Below are positions 32,135-41,245 of a stretch of DNA of 41,245 nt, in pieces. How positions within the stretch are numbered: position 1 is the stretch's first letter; every line of letters begins with the position of its first letter. This DNA comes from Cristatella mucedo (taxonomy: Eukaryota; Bryozoa; Phylactolaemata; Cristatellidae), in assembly GCA_009760855.2 (NCBI GenBank), contig WPIO01000072.1, positions 2,045,001 to 2,086,245 of the forward strand, in the 5' to 3' direction. Under the pieces are notes generated by a model. That model ran no database searches. It saw only the letters and a list, made by a program, of their open reading frames with translations, and was not told the DNA's origin. The position numbers and the translations under genes are program-made.

Positions 32135-32140
32135 TTTAAT
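32135..32140 (-). promoter_or_regulatory. Possible poly(A) signal of gene B
   Basis: ATTAAA on the minus strand about 205 bp after the TAA of gene B. No AATAAA is visible closer to the stop. A hexamer alone is weak evidence. Confidence 0.2.
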
Positions 32141-32345
32141 AGATTGCTGCCTAACTGCAGATGGTAGCAAAACGGGCACGAAAATGAACCCGGCTTTGCT
32201 TTGTCCACGAAATGCCCACCCGTCCAAAACGAGATTCTACTATACGATATAAAACAATACCTCAATAACATGGAGGACAGCAGCGACACACTGAACCGTT
32301 TACGTGAAGGCGGTTATCAATTTCCAAGAGACACACAAACACTCC

Positions 32346-32522
32346 TTAAAGCCCAACGTAGCTGAAGTTGTCAGAACAGCTCATCCGGATTCGCTCCGGT
32401 GTGGCAGGTGAGTCGAAGCAGAAGTTTCCAGTTAGACCGACCTCAGCACGAGCTGCCCTCACAGCGTCCTTGATGGCAAAAAAAGCAGATGCCGCAAGGA
32501 ACAGAGGTGGCTCTCCAATTGC
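32346..32522 (-). CDS. XDH: Gene B last exon and stop codon
   Basis: Codes for [20 protein letters not shown], then [20 protein letters not shown] and [18 protein letters not shown], with TAA at 32348-32346. [18 protein letters not shown] and SPATPE.IR..C.D.F are C-terminal XDH signatures. The usual end (about 18 more residues with a PW motif) is missing. Acceptor TTTGCAG|GCA. Confidence 0.95.
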   Translation of the reverse strand, partial: AIGEPPLFLAASAFFAIKDAVRAARAEVGLTGNFCFDSPATPERIRMSCSDNFSYVGL

Positions 32523-35500
32523 CTGCAAATATAAAGAGAATACGCAAGGCACTTACTCGAATGACATCCTGAAACCGCACACCCCGGGTCAACATTTGCA
32601 AGGTCTATATCCAAACTTCAGGTAGTGCCTTTGGGTATAGCTAGCTGATTTAGTAGCATCGTTTGTATAGTGGCAGAAGAGCCTTACCAGCTATCTCCAC
32701 CATTTGCATCGGGAAATAAAGTATCGCCTACAGGAGGACTCGAAACCACATCCTGGGTGGCAAAGAGCGATCACCATACCTCCCAGGCAAAGAAAGAGGT
32801 TAGGGGTCTACACATTAGGTTAAATGAAATGGCAAAAGCAGAATTCAAAATCACAATTTATTATTAAAGCAGATTAATAGTCTACGAGAATACGGGACCC
32901 AAAGGCCACGAGGCAATTACCAACGAAATAAATTTACACATCCGCAAGGAAATGAACTTGCAATTTTTGGAAAAAATCACCGATAGTCAATCAATTGAGC
33001 CACAGGTACAGAGGTCTAAGATGCTTTTGGAACTCCTCATTCGGTTTCATCTATAGTTTTCACATATTCCTGTCTTGTTTCCTACCATAATCAGCCAGGA
33101 TTTCACCACCAACTTATTTAAAAGCGATGAAGTCAGAGAAGAGTGTAGCAGAAAACGCACTATATCCCTTCCGGCTTCTGCCTTATCTGCTGACCTACAA
33201 AAAACTCGTCTGCTCTTAATCTGCCTGTAAGCGTTTGTGAACTGCAATAAACGACAATTTTATCGGATATAAGGTTGGCTAAAGGAACCTCTGGTAGCCA
33301 TTTATCGTAATGACATACACCATTACAATTAAGCAAGTCATTAGCCCTAAAACTTAACAGAGTCACATGACTTGGGATCAAGCTCAGGCGTAGAAGTAAA
33401 AATGGCTGTTAAAAATAGGTAGGCAGTCATTTGAAGCCGAGCGAGAAGCAGCAAACTCAGTAGCATCCCGAGCACAATATTTCCAGTATTTGTCCGAGAA
33501 ACAAAAGGTTGCAGGTTCGTACTGCTCCCTTCTATATAGCCATTGACATTCCCAGTAGCAACGATGATGGTAACTAATGGTCACTATCACGGTCCTGCTC
33601 AATCTATCTGCACAATTTGACACTACTGATAAAATCCTACTTGAACGATTGAGAACAATATGCACAAGCGATATACTGTTTTGTATAGCACCCCAGTGGA
33701 ATGGTCTTTCTTCCTGTGCATTTTGCCTACCTGTGCATGACTGATTGAGTGATGCTAGCCGGTTGCTTTTCACGAACTCGCTCTTGAGTTCGAATCCTCC
33801 CGTGGGCGATCCTTTATTGCTGCTGCAAGCGGCGGTGATAGCCTTTAAGGCTCTTCTGCCACTATGCAAAAGAGGCTGCTAAATCAGCTGGTATTTGCTT
33901 TAGCCGGGGGTCCAACTAACAAGTGGCAGTGAGTCTTTTTCGCGCTTTCGCATGCTTGTTTCAGCATGATAACTGCCTGCTTTTACATTCTTGTCTAAGC
34001 TGGGTATCTTGCTTTTCGTTAATTATTGATGACCAGGCTTCAGTCTGGCTTGTATGACGAGAAAAGTTTGAAAAAGAAAAATCATAGCAGACCCGGCAAA
34101 AATTCGGTTCTGTTTTCGCTAGATGACCGTCTTACCCAACATGTTGCTGCAATGTCGCAGTCCTGCTAGCGACACCGGGCCATAAAGACAGTGCAAGAAG
34201 CAGCATTGCTGCTGTCGAGCGGAAAAACGAATTGTTTAATAGAAATTTCAGAATATTAAACGAAAAGTGTTTTTCTTACATTCTACTGCAATGTACATTG
34301 CACTCAATTCGTTGATTAATTAATGCTAAAACATCCGTTTTTGTATAGCTGAACGATGTGAAAAAAGGAAGAAAGAGATTTGCACTAAAATTGCAAAGGG
34401 GCATAGTGCAGTGCATAGTGTAGTGCAGAGTGCAAAAGCTGCTGGAATACCATGGCAACCCTTTGAAAACCTTTTTAAGTCTGTATCCTTGTGAAGTTCT
34501 AGCACACAACTCTATTTAGTAATGCGTTATTATTTAATAGTCTATCCCAAATATTATGTAATGGTGCGGGACTCACTATCAGACCTAGCTAATTGCAGCG
34601 GTTAATTGCTTCTCTTACACTGCATTGCAAAGCGATTGAATAGAGATTAGGCTTTCTTAGGGAGCTGTGTAAAAGACTTACTATTTACTAACTTATGCCA
34701 GTGAAAAACCATGGGAAATCTCAGTGCTGCATTACAATGCTGGCCTGAGTGTCAGCTGACCTAGTGGTAAGCCTACCCTAGCTGGTGAGCCAGGCCTGAC
34801 GTCTAAACGTCTTCTGTTGAAGTTGCTGCCATGGCAAGTTATATTGGTCGCTCCCAGAATTAGAAAATATTTCTAACTCGGTAGCTGGGTAAAGATCTTG
34901 CTAGCTCCCTGGCTCTGTCTAGATTGGACTACTGTTATTCAGTTTTGCCAAGTCTACCAAGAGGAGCCATCAAGCCTCTACAGCTGGCGATGACTATGGC
35001 TGTAATATGGTTGATTAACTAATCTAAGAAATTTATTCACGCACCTCCTTTCCTAAAGAGACTGTGATGGCTCCCGGTGCATAAACGGATACAAAGGAAA
35101 ACTCTTACGCTGCCGCACAAGGCCTGCCGTGGCTCGGTTCTTTCATGCTTTGCTGAACAACTGCACCAGTTTCAGCTTCCAGGAAATTTTAATATGCTCC
35201 TCGGACACGAAATTACCCACCCTTAAGCTTAAACTGGTTGGCTACAGAAACTTTTGTCGTAAGACTGTGGAATTAATTCCCATAATCCTTTTGTAAAGAA
35301 ATTTCCCTTTGCCAACTCTGTCACATCTTTCAAGCCATCTTACATGCTTACTTCCATTCTACACACTTCCTCGACTTTCCCGAGCCCATGTCCACTTGGT
35401 GCATTTGTAATGATATCATAAAATTAAAAAGCATGTAAAAACAAAGCTAAAGGTAAGAAAATTCAACACTGCATTTATATTGCAGTAGAAGAGCATTAGG

Positions 35501-38500
35501 TGCTATCGTTCGGTTTACAGGTAAAACAGGACTGCCTGGCGGAAGGGGTCGTGAACTTGGAACAATTTACCCCTGACCAAGATCCAGGTAGCGTTCTGCC
35601 GGAGCAGCCATTTACTGAGCAGGGAATACCAAGAGTATCAAGCTGCACCGGAAGATTTATGCGTGCTGACACGGCGAATGCTGCCACTAATCACATTTAC
35701 ATGTAGATACTGTGCATGAAACCCTAACCATGTTTTGCAAGTTGACATTGTGCACGTTACCTTAATCATTCGAGCATGATTCCTTTGCGGCACACGTAAA
35801 GTGTCTTATTTGGTGAGCTTCTTTCACACAGATCTAAGCAATGGTCTGAACACACTTTCGTGCATTGCAGGAGAAATTATGTAGTGCTTAAGTGCTTAAG
35901 CTAGCCAGTGCACTACCTACTTCTGCAACCATTTGACGTCTGCTTTCTTCAATGCAGCTCGGCAAACATAAATAAGCTAAAACCACATAACTATATTTGT
36001 CACACCTTTTAGCCCGAGTTGTGACCGCATTTTTTATGAAGCACGAGCTTTGACCTTACGGGTATGGCCAGTCATAGGGGCTGTAAGGATGTGCTGCTTC
36101 TGGGTCGGCTGTGCAGCCCCCAATAGCAACCGTTGCAGTGCCTATGGTTTTTACTAGCTAGTTGTTTCGATAGCAGACAGTGTATTTCTGCAACTGTCAG
36201 CAGTTACCAGCAGTGTTATCTTCGACCACAGCCCACCTCAGTTCATATGAACGCTACCAGACCTCTAACAGCTGGTAATCAGTTAAGGCAAAAAACACAA
36301 AATACACGACAGCTTGCTAAGACTTACTTCATAGTGCTTTCACACTGTATGTAGTGTCATAAACATCTATGCAGGTTATCAGCACCTAGGTAAATTCCTA
36401 TGTAGTGGATCAACATCTTTGTGGCAACTGACAGCCTTTAACACGACAAGCGATGGTGTGGAAAGACATGGCAAAGACAATTGAATACAGGTGACCCAAT
36501 AATAAATACAGGTAGATACAATACAGGTGAATACAGGTAGATGATTTGCAAGCAATGCCATACTAGACACGAGCAGTTACCTTGGAACCGTATATAGTCG
36601 TTGGATGTGCTACATTCTTCAACAATGAGACATTAAAAATGCGGGGTATGTTTCCAAAACTTGGAATTTTGTACGAGTCTGGTCCTTTTGTGAGCGGATA
36701 GCCTGCAACAGTAGAAATTTACATCTAGTATAGGAGAGTTGCGAGCCACATGCATTTTGGCTTATGGGTGGCAAAACAGCAGTAAATAATAACCACGAGG
36801 ATAGCCATATTTCTTTCGGCGAAATACCGATGCCAGATATGAATAGTGGGTGCGTGCTGATGCCCAAGTTAATATTCCAAGACAGTAATAAAAAACACAG
36901 CGTGTACACCGAGGTTGCGCATGGAATGACTTGTGAACGGCTCCCTGATGCACAGACGACCAGTGGGCTTCCATGTACCGGCCGAGCTGAGCCGCATCCG
37001 TGTCTGGCTTCAAAGGAGAAGGGCTGGAGCTTTGTGTACTACCCGCTGCTTTAGCACTAAGCAATGGTCTCATTACGTTTGTTATGTCAGTCTTCAGCAG
37101 CATAGCCTTACGAAGGAGCTTGACCTTGGTTTAAAGAGCCTTGACCCGGCGTTAAGTGGCACTCTCACGGCATACAATAAGCTTGACGAACAGTAAATAT
37201 AACAGAATTGCTATATATTCTCAAGTGACCGTTTTTCCCGACATGTCTTGACGCTCAATCGAGGTCAAGTACAAAAGCCCGAGACAGCTCATTTATCTCT
37301 CTTTTGGGGTCTTCTGAAGACGGCAGTGGGCGCACAACAGGGCAAATGCTGCCACTGGAAAGCGGTCTTAATCTCACCAAGGCAGTGGGCATCAAAATAT
37401 TTATAGAAACTACTTCTGATATCTGAGACAGTACTGGATTCTATCACCGTTTATCACTACAGCAGTCTGGTATGTAAGTAAAAACCAGACCTTATTTTAC
37501 AACTATGTATCCCAACCTATATTTAAGAACGATCGAAAGATTGTAAGCCTTTTGTGTTTACTAATTGGCACGGTCTACATATATATGCTTCAGCTAGTCC
37601 TCCCTTTAACGACTGAAGCCAAGGTGAATGTATTTAACGACTGAGGTCGTGGGCTCGAGCCCCGTGGCTTATGCCAAGAGCGTGAATAGAGACTAAGTTC
37701 TATTAGGGCGCAATACCAATGAATTATATTTAGGATCACAAGGACTGTAAGAGCGATTTCAGAAAATACTCATGGCTTATCTACCACTTGATGTTGTACA
37801 CAACTACTTTAGTGGAACCCGCAAGTCTCTGCATTAATAAATAGCAGTAGTGGAGGTGTCATAAGGAAATAGAAGTTTTAAATGTTGCAGACAAGCAGAA
37901 ACATTGTCAATCCAAACTATAAACAATATTAAAGACTTACAATGTGTTAACGTTTCAAAAGCCATGCTAATATGAATCCTTAAGTTCTTCGACCAGACTT
38001 TGCTTACCTTTGGCACTGAAGCTTACTTCTTCCAGACACATCATTCCATAACCTTGCATAAATGCCCCTTCGATCTGCCCAATGTCAACAGCTGGGTTCA
38101 GACTTCGACCAACATCCATTACAATGTCAGTTCGTAAGATCAGTGAACATAAAGTGATGACAGAACTTGGAAGAAAACAGCACCTCAAAGGGTTGACATG
38201 GTATACCACAGTTGGAGTTTACTGCATGTAATATGAAAAGAGAATGCACTTCATTGGCTTGAACTAAATTTGAAAAAAGATAAAAACCTCACTGTTTCTC
38301 ACAGCCTTTGCTAAAGCTGCTTGATTTATCCTCTGTGTTTGCTTGTGCATGCTGAAAACTTTGCGTATTATATCTAGGCAATTCCCAGCATGTGTAAAGT
38401 GTCCAGCAAGAGATTTAGTTCACTTTGGATACTAGATACATTAAATATAGCTCATTTGTATAGCACCCCGAGAGAACTTAATCTCAATTCAGGTGCTTCA

Positions 38501-40469
38501 CATATGCCTCGGGGCTCGAGCCCACGACCTCAGCCAGACCTTGGTTGGGGCGAGCACCTTAACCGCTGGACTAAACCAGCTTAGCATACATGTTCGAATG
38601 TTATCATTATCATCATTATCATTCTTATTGAATCCGTGCCAATTAGGCAAAAATCAAGGGTGGTGAGCTCTAGGCTTCATGTATCAAATATTGAGTAACT
38701 GCTCCAACAATTCATATAAATATGTAAAGCTGCAAGACAACAATGGCATCTGCACTCAAATTCCTTACCTAAAAGAAGGCAAGCTAAGCCATTAATATTA
38801 TTTTCTATGGGCACACGGAATGCGACTTCAGCCTCCCCCCCAACACTGGTGCCATGCCCCTAGAAGGGGCGTGGCACCAGCTGGTTAAGGCAATAATTAG
38901 CTGACTCAGGCAAGACCGAGCTTCTTTCCTCTTGAAAAAGTTCAGCCACCTTTGAGATTTTCTACGACGTACCTGCTAATACCTATAATATTCATAATAA
39001 TAATAATAGATTTGATATAACACCCTCAGAGAACTCAATCTCTTTCTAGGCACTTCACATTTGCTGCGAAGGAAGTACGATTGAATGGTTAGTGGTAGCA
39101 CGCTAAATGACAACAAACTTATTATGGTTAGGGGTGACATGCAGAGAGTCAGCATGCAATTATGATTAGTGGCAGCATGCACAGTGTCAGCATGCATAAG
39201 CAAATAAAGGACGAACCACATGAACCCACCAATAGATGCGTTTTAGTTTCTTTTTAAATGTGGTCAAGTCAGGGATGTCGTGACGAAATTCGGAAGTGAG
39301 TTCCAGGCTTTTGGAGCATACGAACTAAATGCACGGTCTCCAAAGGATTTGAGGTTCGTATGAAGTATAGGTAAACAATTAGATTCCCTAAAGCGAGTGG
39401 TACGATGCATAGTCTGGTGGGGTAGTAGATCTGATATGTAGACCGGAGCCAAAGAAGAAAGGGACCTAAAAGTGAGTGATAGAACCTTGAAGTCAATGCG
39501 TTGCTTGACTGAGAGCCAGTGCAGTTCGGCGAGAGGTGGTGTGATGTGGCAACTGCTACGCTCACGACAGACAAGCCTAGCTGCAGAGTTTTTCGCAATC
39601 TGCAAGCGCCTGATTGCACAGGCCGGCAGTCCAGCAAGCAGTGAGTTACAGATGTTGAGATGCAATGTCACAAATAAATTGCTTGGTTTTTATTGTTTAA
39701 ATGAATTGCAGCAATCTTGCACAAATGTATACTCTGAAATATGTTAACCTATACACCTACGATAAAATGAAGGAGCCGAAGGGCTTTCAATTGATAAAAA
39801 GAATACCTCGATATGAACAATGAAAAATCTGCTCTCATTAATGAATTTATAAGTGCGGATTGCTTCTCACTCAGCCTCAGCGAGGAACGTAAATTGCTTT
39901 GAACTGACCTCGTTGAACGGTTTTAGGATTGAGGTTTCACGGTCTATTTTGGCGACTCTCACAATGCTAGATCTGATAACCGAATCATTAGACTACAGCA
40001 CAAAAGGTGTCAATGGTCTTAAAAAATTATTGTGCTCAAAAAATCGCTCGACTATATGATGTAATATTTTGTGCAACATTAAATCATTGTAAATAATTCG
40101 CTAAGTGGGTTAATGCAAATAAGTAACAAGGCACCAACCAGTTACTAGTTTATGGCACGGCACCCGCGGCAGTAGAGATGAGGGGCAAGTGGTCTTGACC
40201 CACCACTGAAGGGGCATACCTATGGCTTGGACACCCAACACGACCCTTTAACTTCCTATGATTGGGTTCCCCTGGAAAGGTCAAGGTTTGAATACTCCTT
40301 GGCTTAATCCCTACGCCTTTGGCTAACGCTGCAAAGTAACAAAAGTGCACATCAACAAGCAGAACAGTATACCTGGTGGTCACCCGTCAGGCAGTCAATT
40401 TCAACGTCTGAGCATGCTGCACCATAAGCAAAGTAAAGAAACGGCTCGGCCATAGTAATACCTTCACAC
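32346..40469 (-). CDS. XDH: Xanthine dehydrogenase-like gene B (last four coding exons, 5' part beyond right edge)
   Basis: A second molybdo-flavoenzyme gene, upstream of gene A and in the same orientation. Four exons encode the end of the molybdopterin domain: 40373-40469 ([20 protein letters not shown]), 38008-38140 ([20 protein letters not shown]), 36581-36702 ([15 protein letters not shown]) and 32346-32522 ([20 protein letters not shown], then the stop). GEPPLF carries the Glu equivalent to bovine Glu1261, the catalytic base, and is XDH-like (aldehyde oxidases usually have GESGVF). It cannot be part of gene A, because A's start lies downstream of B's stop. Two oddities: the 38140 border lacks AG, and the C-terminus ends about 18 residues short of mammalian XDH. 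Gene B may be functional or decaying; there are no internal stops in the four exons. Confidence 0.9.
33530..33665 (+). mobile_element. LINE RT fragment
   Basis: Plus frame [20 protein letters not shown] then [13 protein letters not shown] matches LLDLSAAFDT.DH.ILLERL of CR1/L2-type reverse transcriptases. The rest of the RT is missing. Confidence 0.7.
33745..33895 (+). mobile_element. tRNA-derived SINE (group 1)
   Basis: CTTGAGTTCGAATCCTCCCG, GGGCGATCCTTTATTGCTGC, GCGGCGGTGATAGCCTTTAA and GAGGCTGCTAAATCAGC. It directly follows a LINE fragment. Confidence 0.8.
34620..34690 (+). mobile_element. LINE/SINE tail fragment
   Basis: GAATAGAGATTAGGCTTTCT, TAGGGAGCTGTGTAAAAG and a TACTATTTACT end: the common tail, forward, without a recognisable head. 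Confidence 0.45.
34830..35330 (+). mobile_element. CR1/L2-like LINE relic, thumb and C-terminal region
   Basis: Plus frame [20 protein letters not shown], then [15 protein letters not shown] and [17 protein letters not shown]. This matches SR(L/I)DYCN.LL.GLP...(L).PLQ..QN and L.WLPV..RI of CR1/L2-type ORF2. Contains stops. Confidence 0.8.
36581..36702 (-). CDS. XDH: Gene B exon n-1
   Basis: Codes for [20 protein letters not shown], then [10 protein letters not shown] and TTIYGSK. Matches ..T.GP..YKIP.FG.IP..F.VSLL.....(K/R)A(I/V)Y.SK. Acceptor TTGCAG|GC, donor TCCAAG|GTAACT, phase 0. Confidence 0.93.
36703..38007 (-). other. Intron of gene B
   Basis: Contains a group 2 SINE (37600-37735). 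The open frames at 36762-37196 are not recognised. Confidence 0.6.
37600..37735 (+). mobile_element. tRNA-headed SINE with LINE-type tail (group 2)
   Basis: ACTGAGGTCGTGGGCTCGAG (box B-like), GAATAGAGACTAAGTTCTAT, TAGGGCGCAATACCAATG and an A/T-rich end. Confidence 0.7.
38008..38140 (-). CDS. XDH: Gene B exon n-2, with a non-AG acceptor
   Basis: Codes for [20 protein letters not shown], then [20 protein letters not shown] and [28 protein letters not shown] is highly conserved. Phase 0 from the previous exon puts the acceptor before ATC, where the DNA reads TTCACTG|ATC instead of a CAG. The next AG upstream (CCAAG|TTC) gives a stop codon in phase 0. Donor AAAG|GTAAGC. Confidence 0.85.
38435..38583 (-). 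mobile_element. tRNA-headed SINE with LINE-type tail (group 2)
   Basis: Reversed: CATTTGTATAGCACCCCGAG, GAACTTAATCTCAATTCAGG, TGCTTCACATATGCCTCG, GGGCTCGAGCCCACGACCTC (box B-like on the minus strand), then GGCGAGCACCTTAACCGCTG (box A side). Confidence 0.8.
38846..38880. repeat. Hairpin with 16-bp arms
   Basis: CTGGTGCCATGCCCCT at 38846-38861 pairs with 38865-38880 across an AGA loop, with one G-T pair. It lies in an intron of gene B. Confidence 0.92.
38985..39680 (-). mobile_element. CR1/L2-like LINE, ORF2 C-terminus, 3'UTR and tail
   Basis: Minus-strand frame [75 protein letters not shown]. These are textbook CR1/L2-type ORF2 C-terminal motifs, open over about 135 codons. Then a 3'UTR and the tail GAGATTGAGTTCTCTGAGGG with TTATTATTA. 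It is the best preserved LINE in the window. Confidence 0.9.
40373..40469 (-). CDS. XDH: Gene B exon n-3
   Basis: Codes for [20 protein letters not shown] then [12 protein letters not shown], matching XDH PF.YF(S/T)YG.AC.EVE(I/V)D.LTGDH. The donor CACCAG|GTATAC is phase 0. The acceptor is either TGTAG|G (used here) or the AAG at 40463-40462; the first residues are not conserved enough to decide. Confidence 0.85.
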
Positions 40470-41245
40470 CTACAGCAGACAAGTATAGCATAGCCGTGAA
40501 GATTCAGAATGAGTACAACAACAAAACTGTCAAATGTGCTATGCAGCTAGGAAAAAATTAGCCACAACACCAATGCCAGGTCCAAAACAAGTAACAACAA
40601 GAACATTCCAGACAAATGACAACTTTACAGTAAACCTTTCTTTCAGTCACGTCGTGTCTAAAAAGAGATTTAGTTCTCTCAGGGAGCTATACAATTGTCT
40701 TATTATTATTATTATTATTATTATTACCTGCTGCTTTTTGGGGCTCTCGACCTTAACCAGGAAGGGACATAATCATAGGGGTATGCAACTTCAGCCGACA
40801 TTGTAAGCGTGACTACGCTAGCAGCCGTAAGTATAGTCCCACACTACAATTAGCAAGTTTCCACAGGGATTTTGCAAAAACTAAAGTAAAAAAGTCCCCA
40901 GACATTTATGCATATAGCAATGTAGACCTTTTCTTTATCTCTCTTAACCAGAGGCCTGCACCTTAGGCGTGCTTTGCATGGTAGTCGGGCCAAGTGAAAA
41001 CAGAACAGTCTACTCGGAAGCAAATAGTAAAATAATAAATTCGAGCTCATGCTATGTTCGAATAACTCTCAGTAATTCAGGTAGCGACACGACGAGTGCA
41101 AAGTACAGCCTTGGTACCAGGGGTGGAGCCAGGATTTTTGTGTGGGGCAAGACCAAAGAAAAATGATAGCGCACAATCACAGAATTTATTCGACGCGAAC
41201 AGTTAGTGTTTATTCGACACGCACTCGGCAGTTGCTAATTGACTG
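40470..41245 (-). other. Intron of gene B at the right edge
   Basis: A forward LINE/SINE tail with a TTA microsatellite (about 40662-40727) and a dispersed repeat near 41119-41230 (see 22912-23020). No further XDH exon was found before the window ends. Confidence 0.6.
40662..40727 (+). mobile_element. LINE/SINE tail with (TTA)n
   Basis: AAGAGATTTAGTTCTCTCAG, GGAGCTATACAATTGTC, then ATTATTATT repeats. Same tail as the LINEs at 6744 and 38985, in forward orientation. Confidence 0.55.

Larger units (their letters stand above)
29560..32345. other. Spacer between gene B and gene A
   Basis: About 2.8 kb between the two paralogues. 29900-30750 is relatively GC-rich. Open frames at 30275-30619 (minus) and 30727-31200 (plus, 157 codons) match no family I recognise. 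On the minus strand, 30357-30467 is flanked by a plausible acceptor (CTGTCTCAG) and donor (CTCTG|GTAAGC), so it could be an exon of a small gene or a 5'UTR exon of gene A. A SINE lies at about 31612-31795. The rest is AT-rich with nothing recognisable. Confidence 0.4.
32523..36580 (-). other. Last intron of gene B (4.1 kb)
   Basis: Holds a LINE fragment (33530-33665), a group 1 SINE (33745-33895), a LINE tail (34620-34690) and a LINE RT end (34830-35330). Open frames such as 35500-35706 and 36133-36354 have no recognisable product. Confidence 0.6.
38141..40372 (-). other. Intron of gene B ending in a TG acceptor
   Basis: Donor GTATAC at 40372; expected acceptor at 38142-38141 reads TG. The intron holds a reversed group 2 SINE, a 16-bp-arm hairpin and a reversed LINE end. 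39700-40370 shows nothing recognised. Confidence 0.65.

Noticed and set aside
38085-38209. Extending gene B exon n-2 upstream in its open frame to the AG at CCAAG|T
   Set aside because: The upstream exon ends in phase 0, which makes this AG lead to a stop; reading it in the open frame would need a phase 2 donor that is not present.

Overview
This is nuclear DNA from an animal, probably an invertebrate; the species cannot be named from sequence alone. The evidence is short exons with GT..AG borders separated by introns up to about 4.4 kb, decayed CR1/L2-type LINE retrotransposons, tRNA-derived SINEs, and long CA, TA and poly-G microsatellites. There are no bacterial-style genes, operons, CRISPR arrays or rRNA genes.

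The gene content is two head-to-tail genes on the minus strand. Both belong to the xanthine dehydrogenase / aldehyde oxidase family (molybdo-flavoenzymes). Gene A runs from a start codon at 29354 down to 146 and leaves through the left edge. I could place 21 coding exons, 2601 nt or 867 codons, with every splice phase consistent. They cover both [2Fe-2S] domains, the FAD domain and the first part of the molybdopterin domain, up to the GGGFGGKE motif and about 45 residues beyond. Gene B lies upstream of A on the same strand and enters through the right edge. Only its last four coding exons (40469 to 32346) are visible; they encode the C-terminal end of the molybdopterin domain, including GEPPLF with the catalytic glutamate. 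About 3 kb separates the stop of B from the start of A. The window therefore holds the 3' end of one XDH-like gene and the 5' three-fifths of a neighbouring paralogue.

Layout by coordinate: 1-29354 is gene A, read right to left. Its introns contain CR1/L2-like LINE pieces (about 3530-3760, 6744-7155, 8540-9750, 25600-26520, 27380-28230), two SINE groups, microsatellites and several near-perfect inverted repeats. 29355-32345 is the spacer between the genes, with unassigned open frames and one SINE. 32346-41245 is the 3' part of gene B, with introns carrying more LINE and SINE relics.

Points most worth a second look are: the tandem XDH paralogues; a 3' splice site in gene B that reads TG where AG is expected; a gene A NAD-site region that departs from dehydrogenases while its molybdenum-site glutamate is XDH-like; a LINE and a SINE that share the same 3' tail; a SINE ending next to a splice donor of gene A; and a 30-bp perfect palindrome in a gene A intron. 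I found no clearly new biological system.
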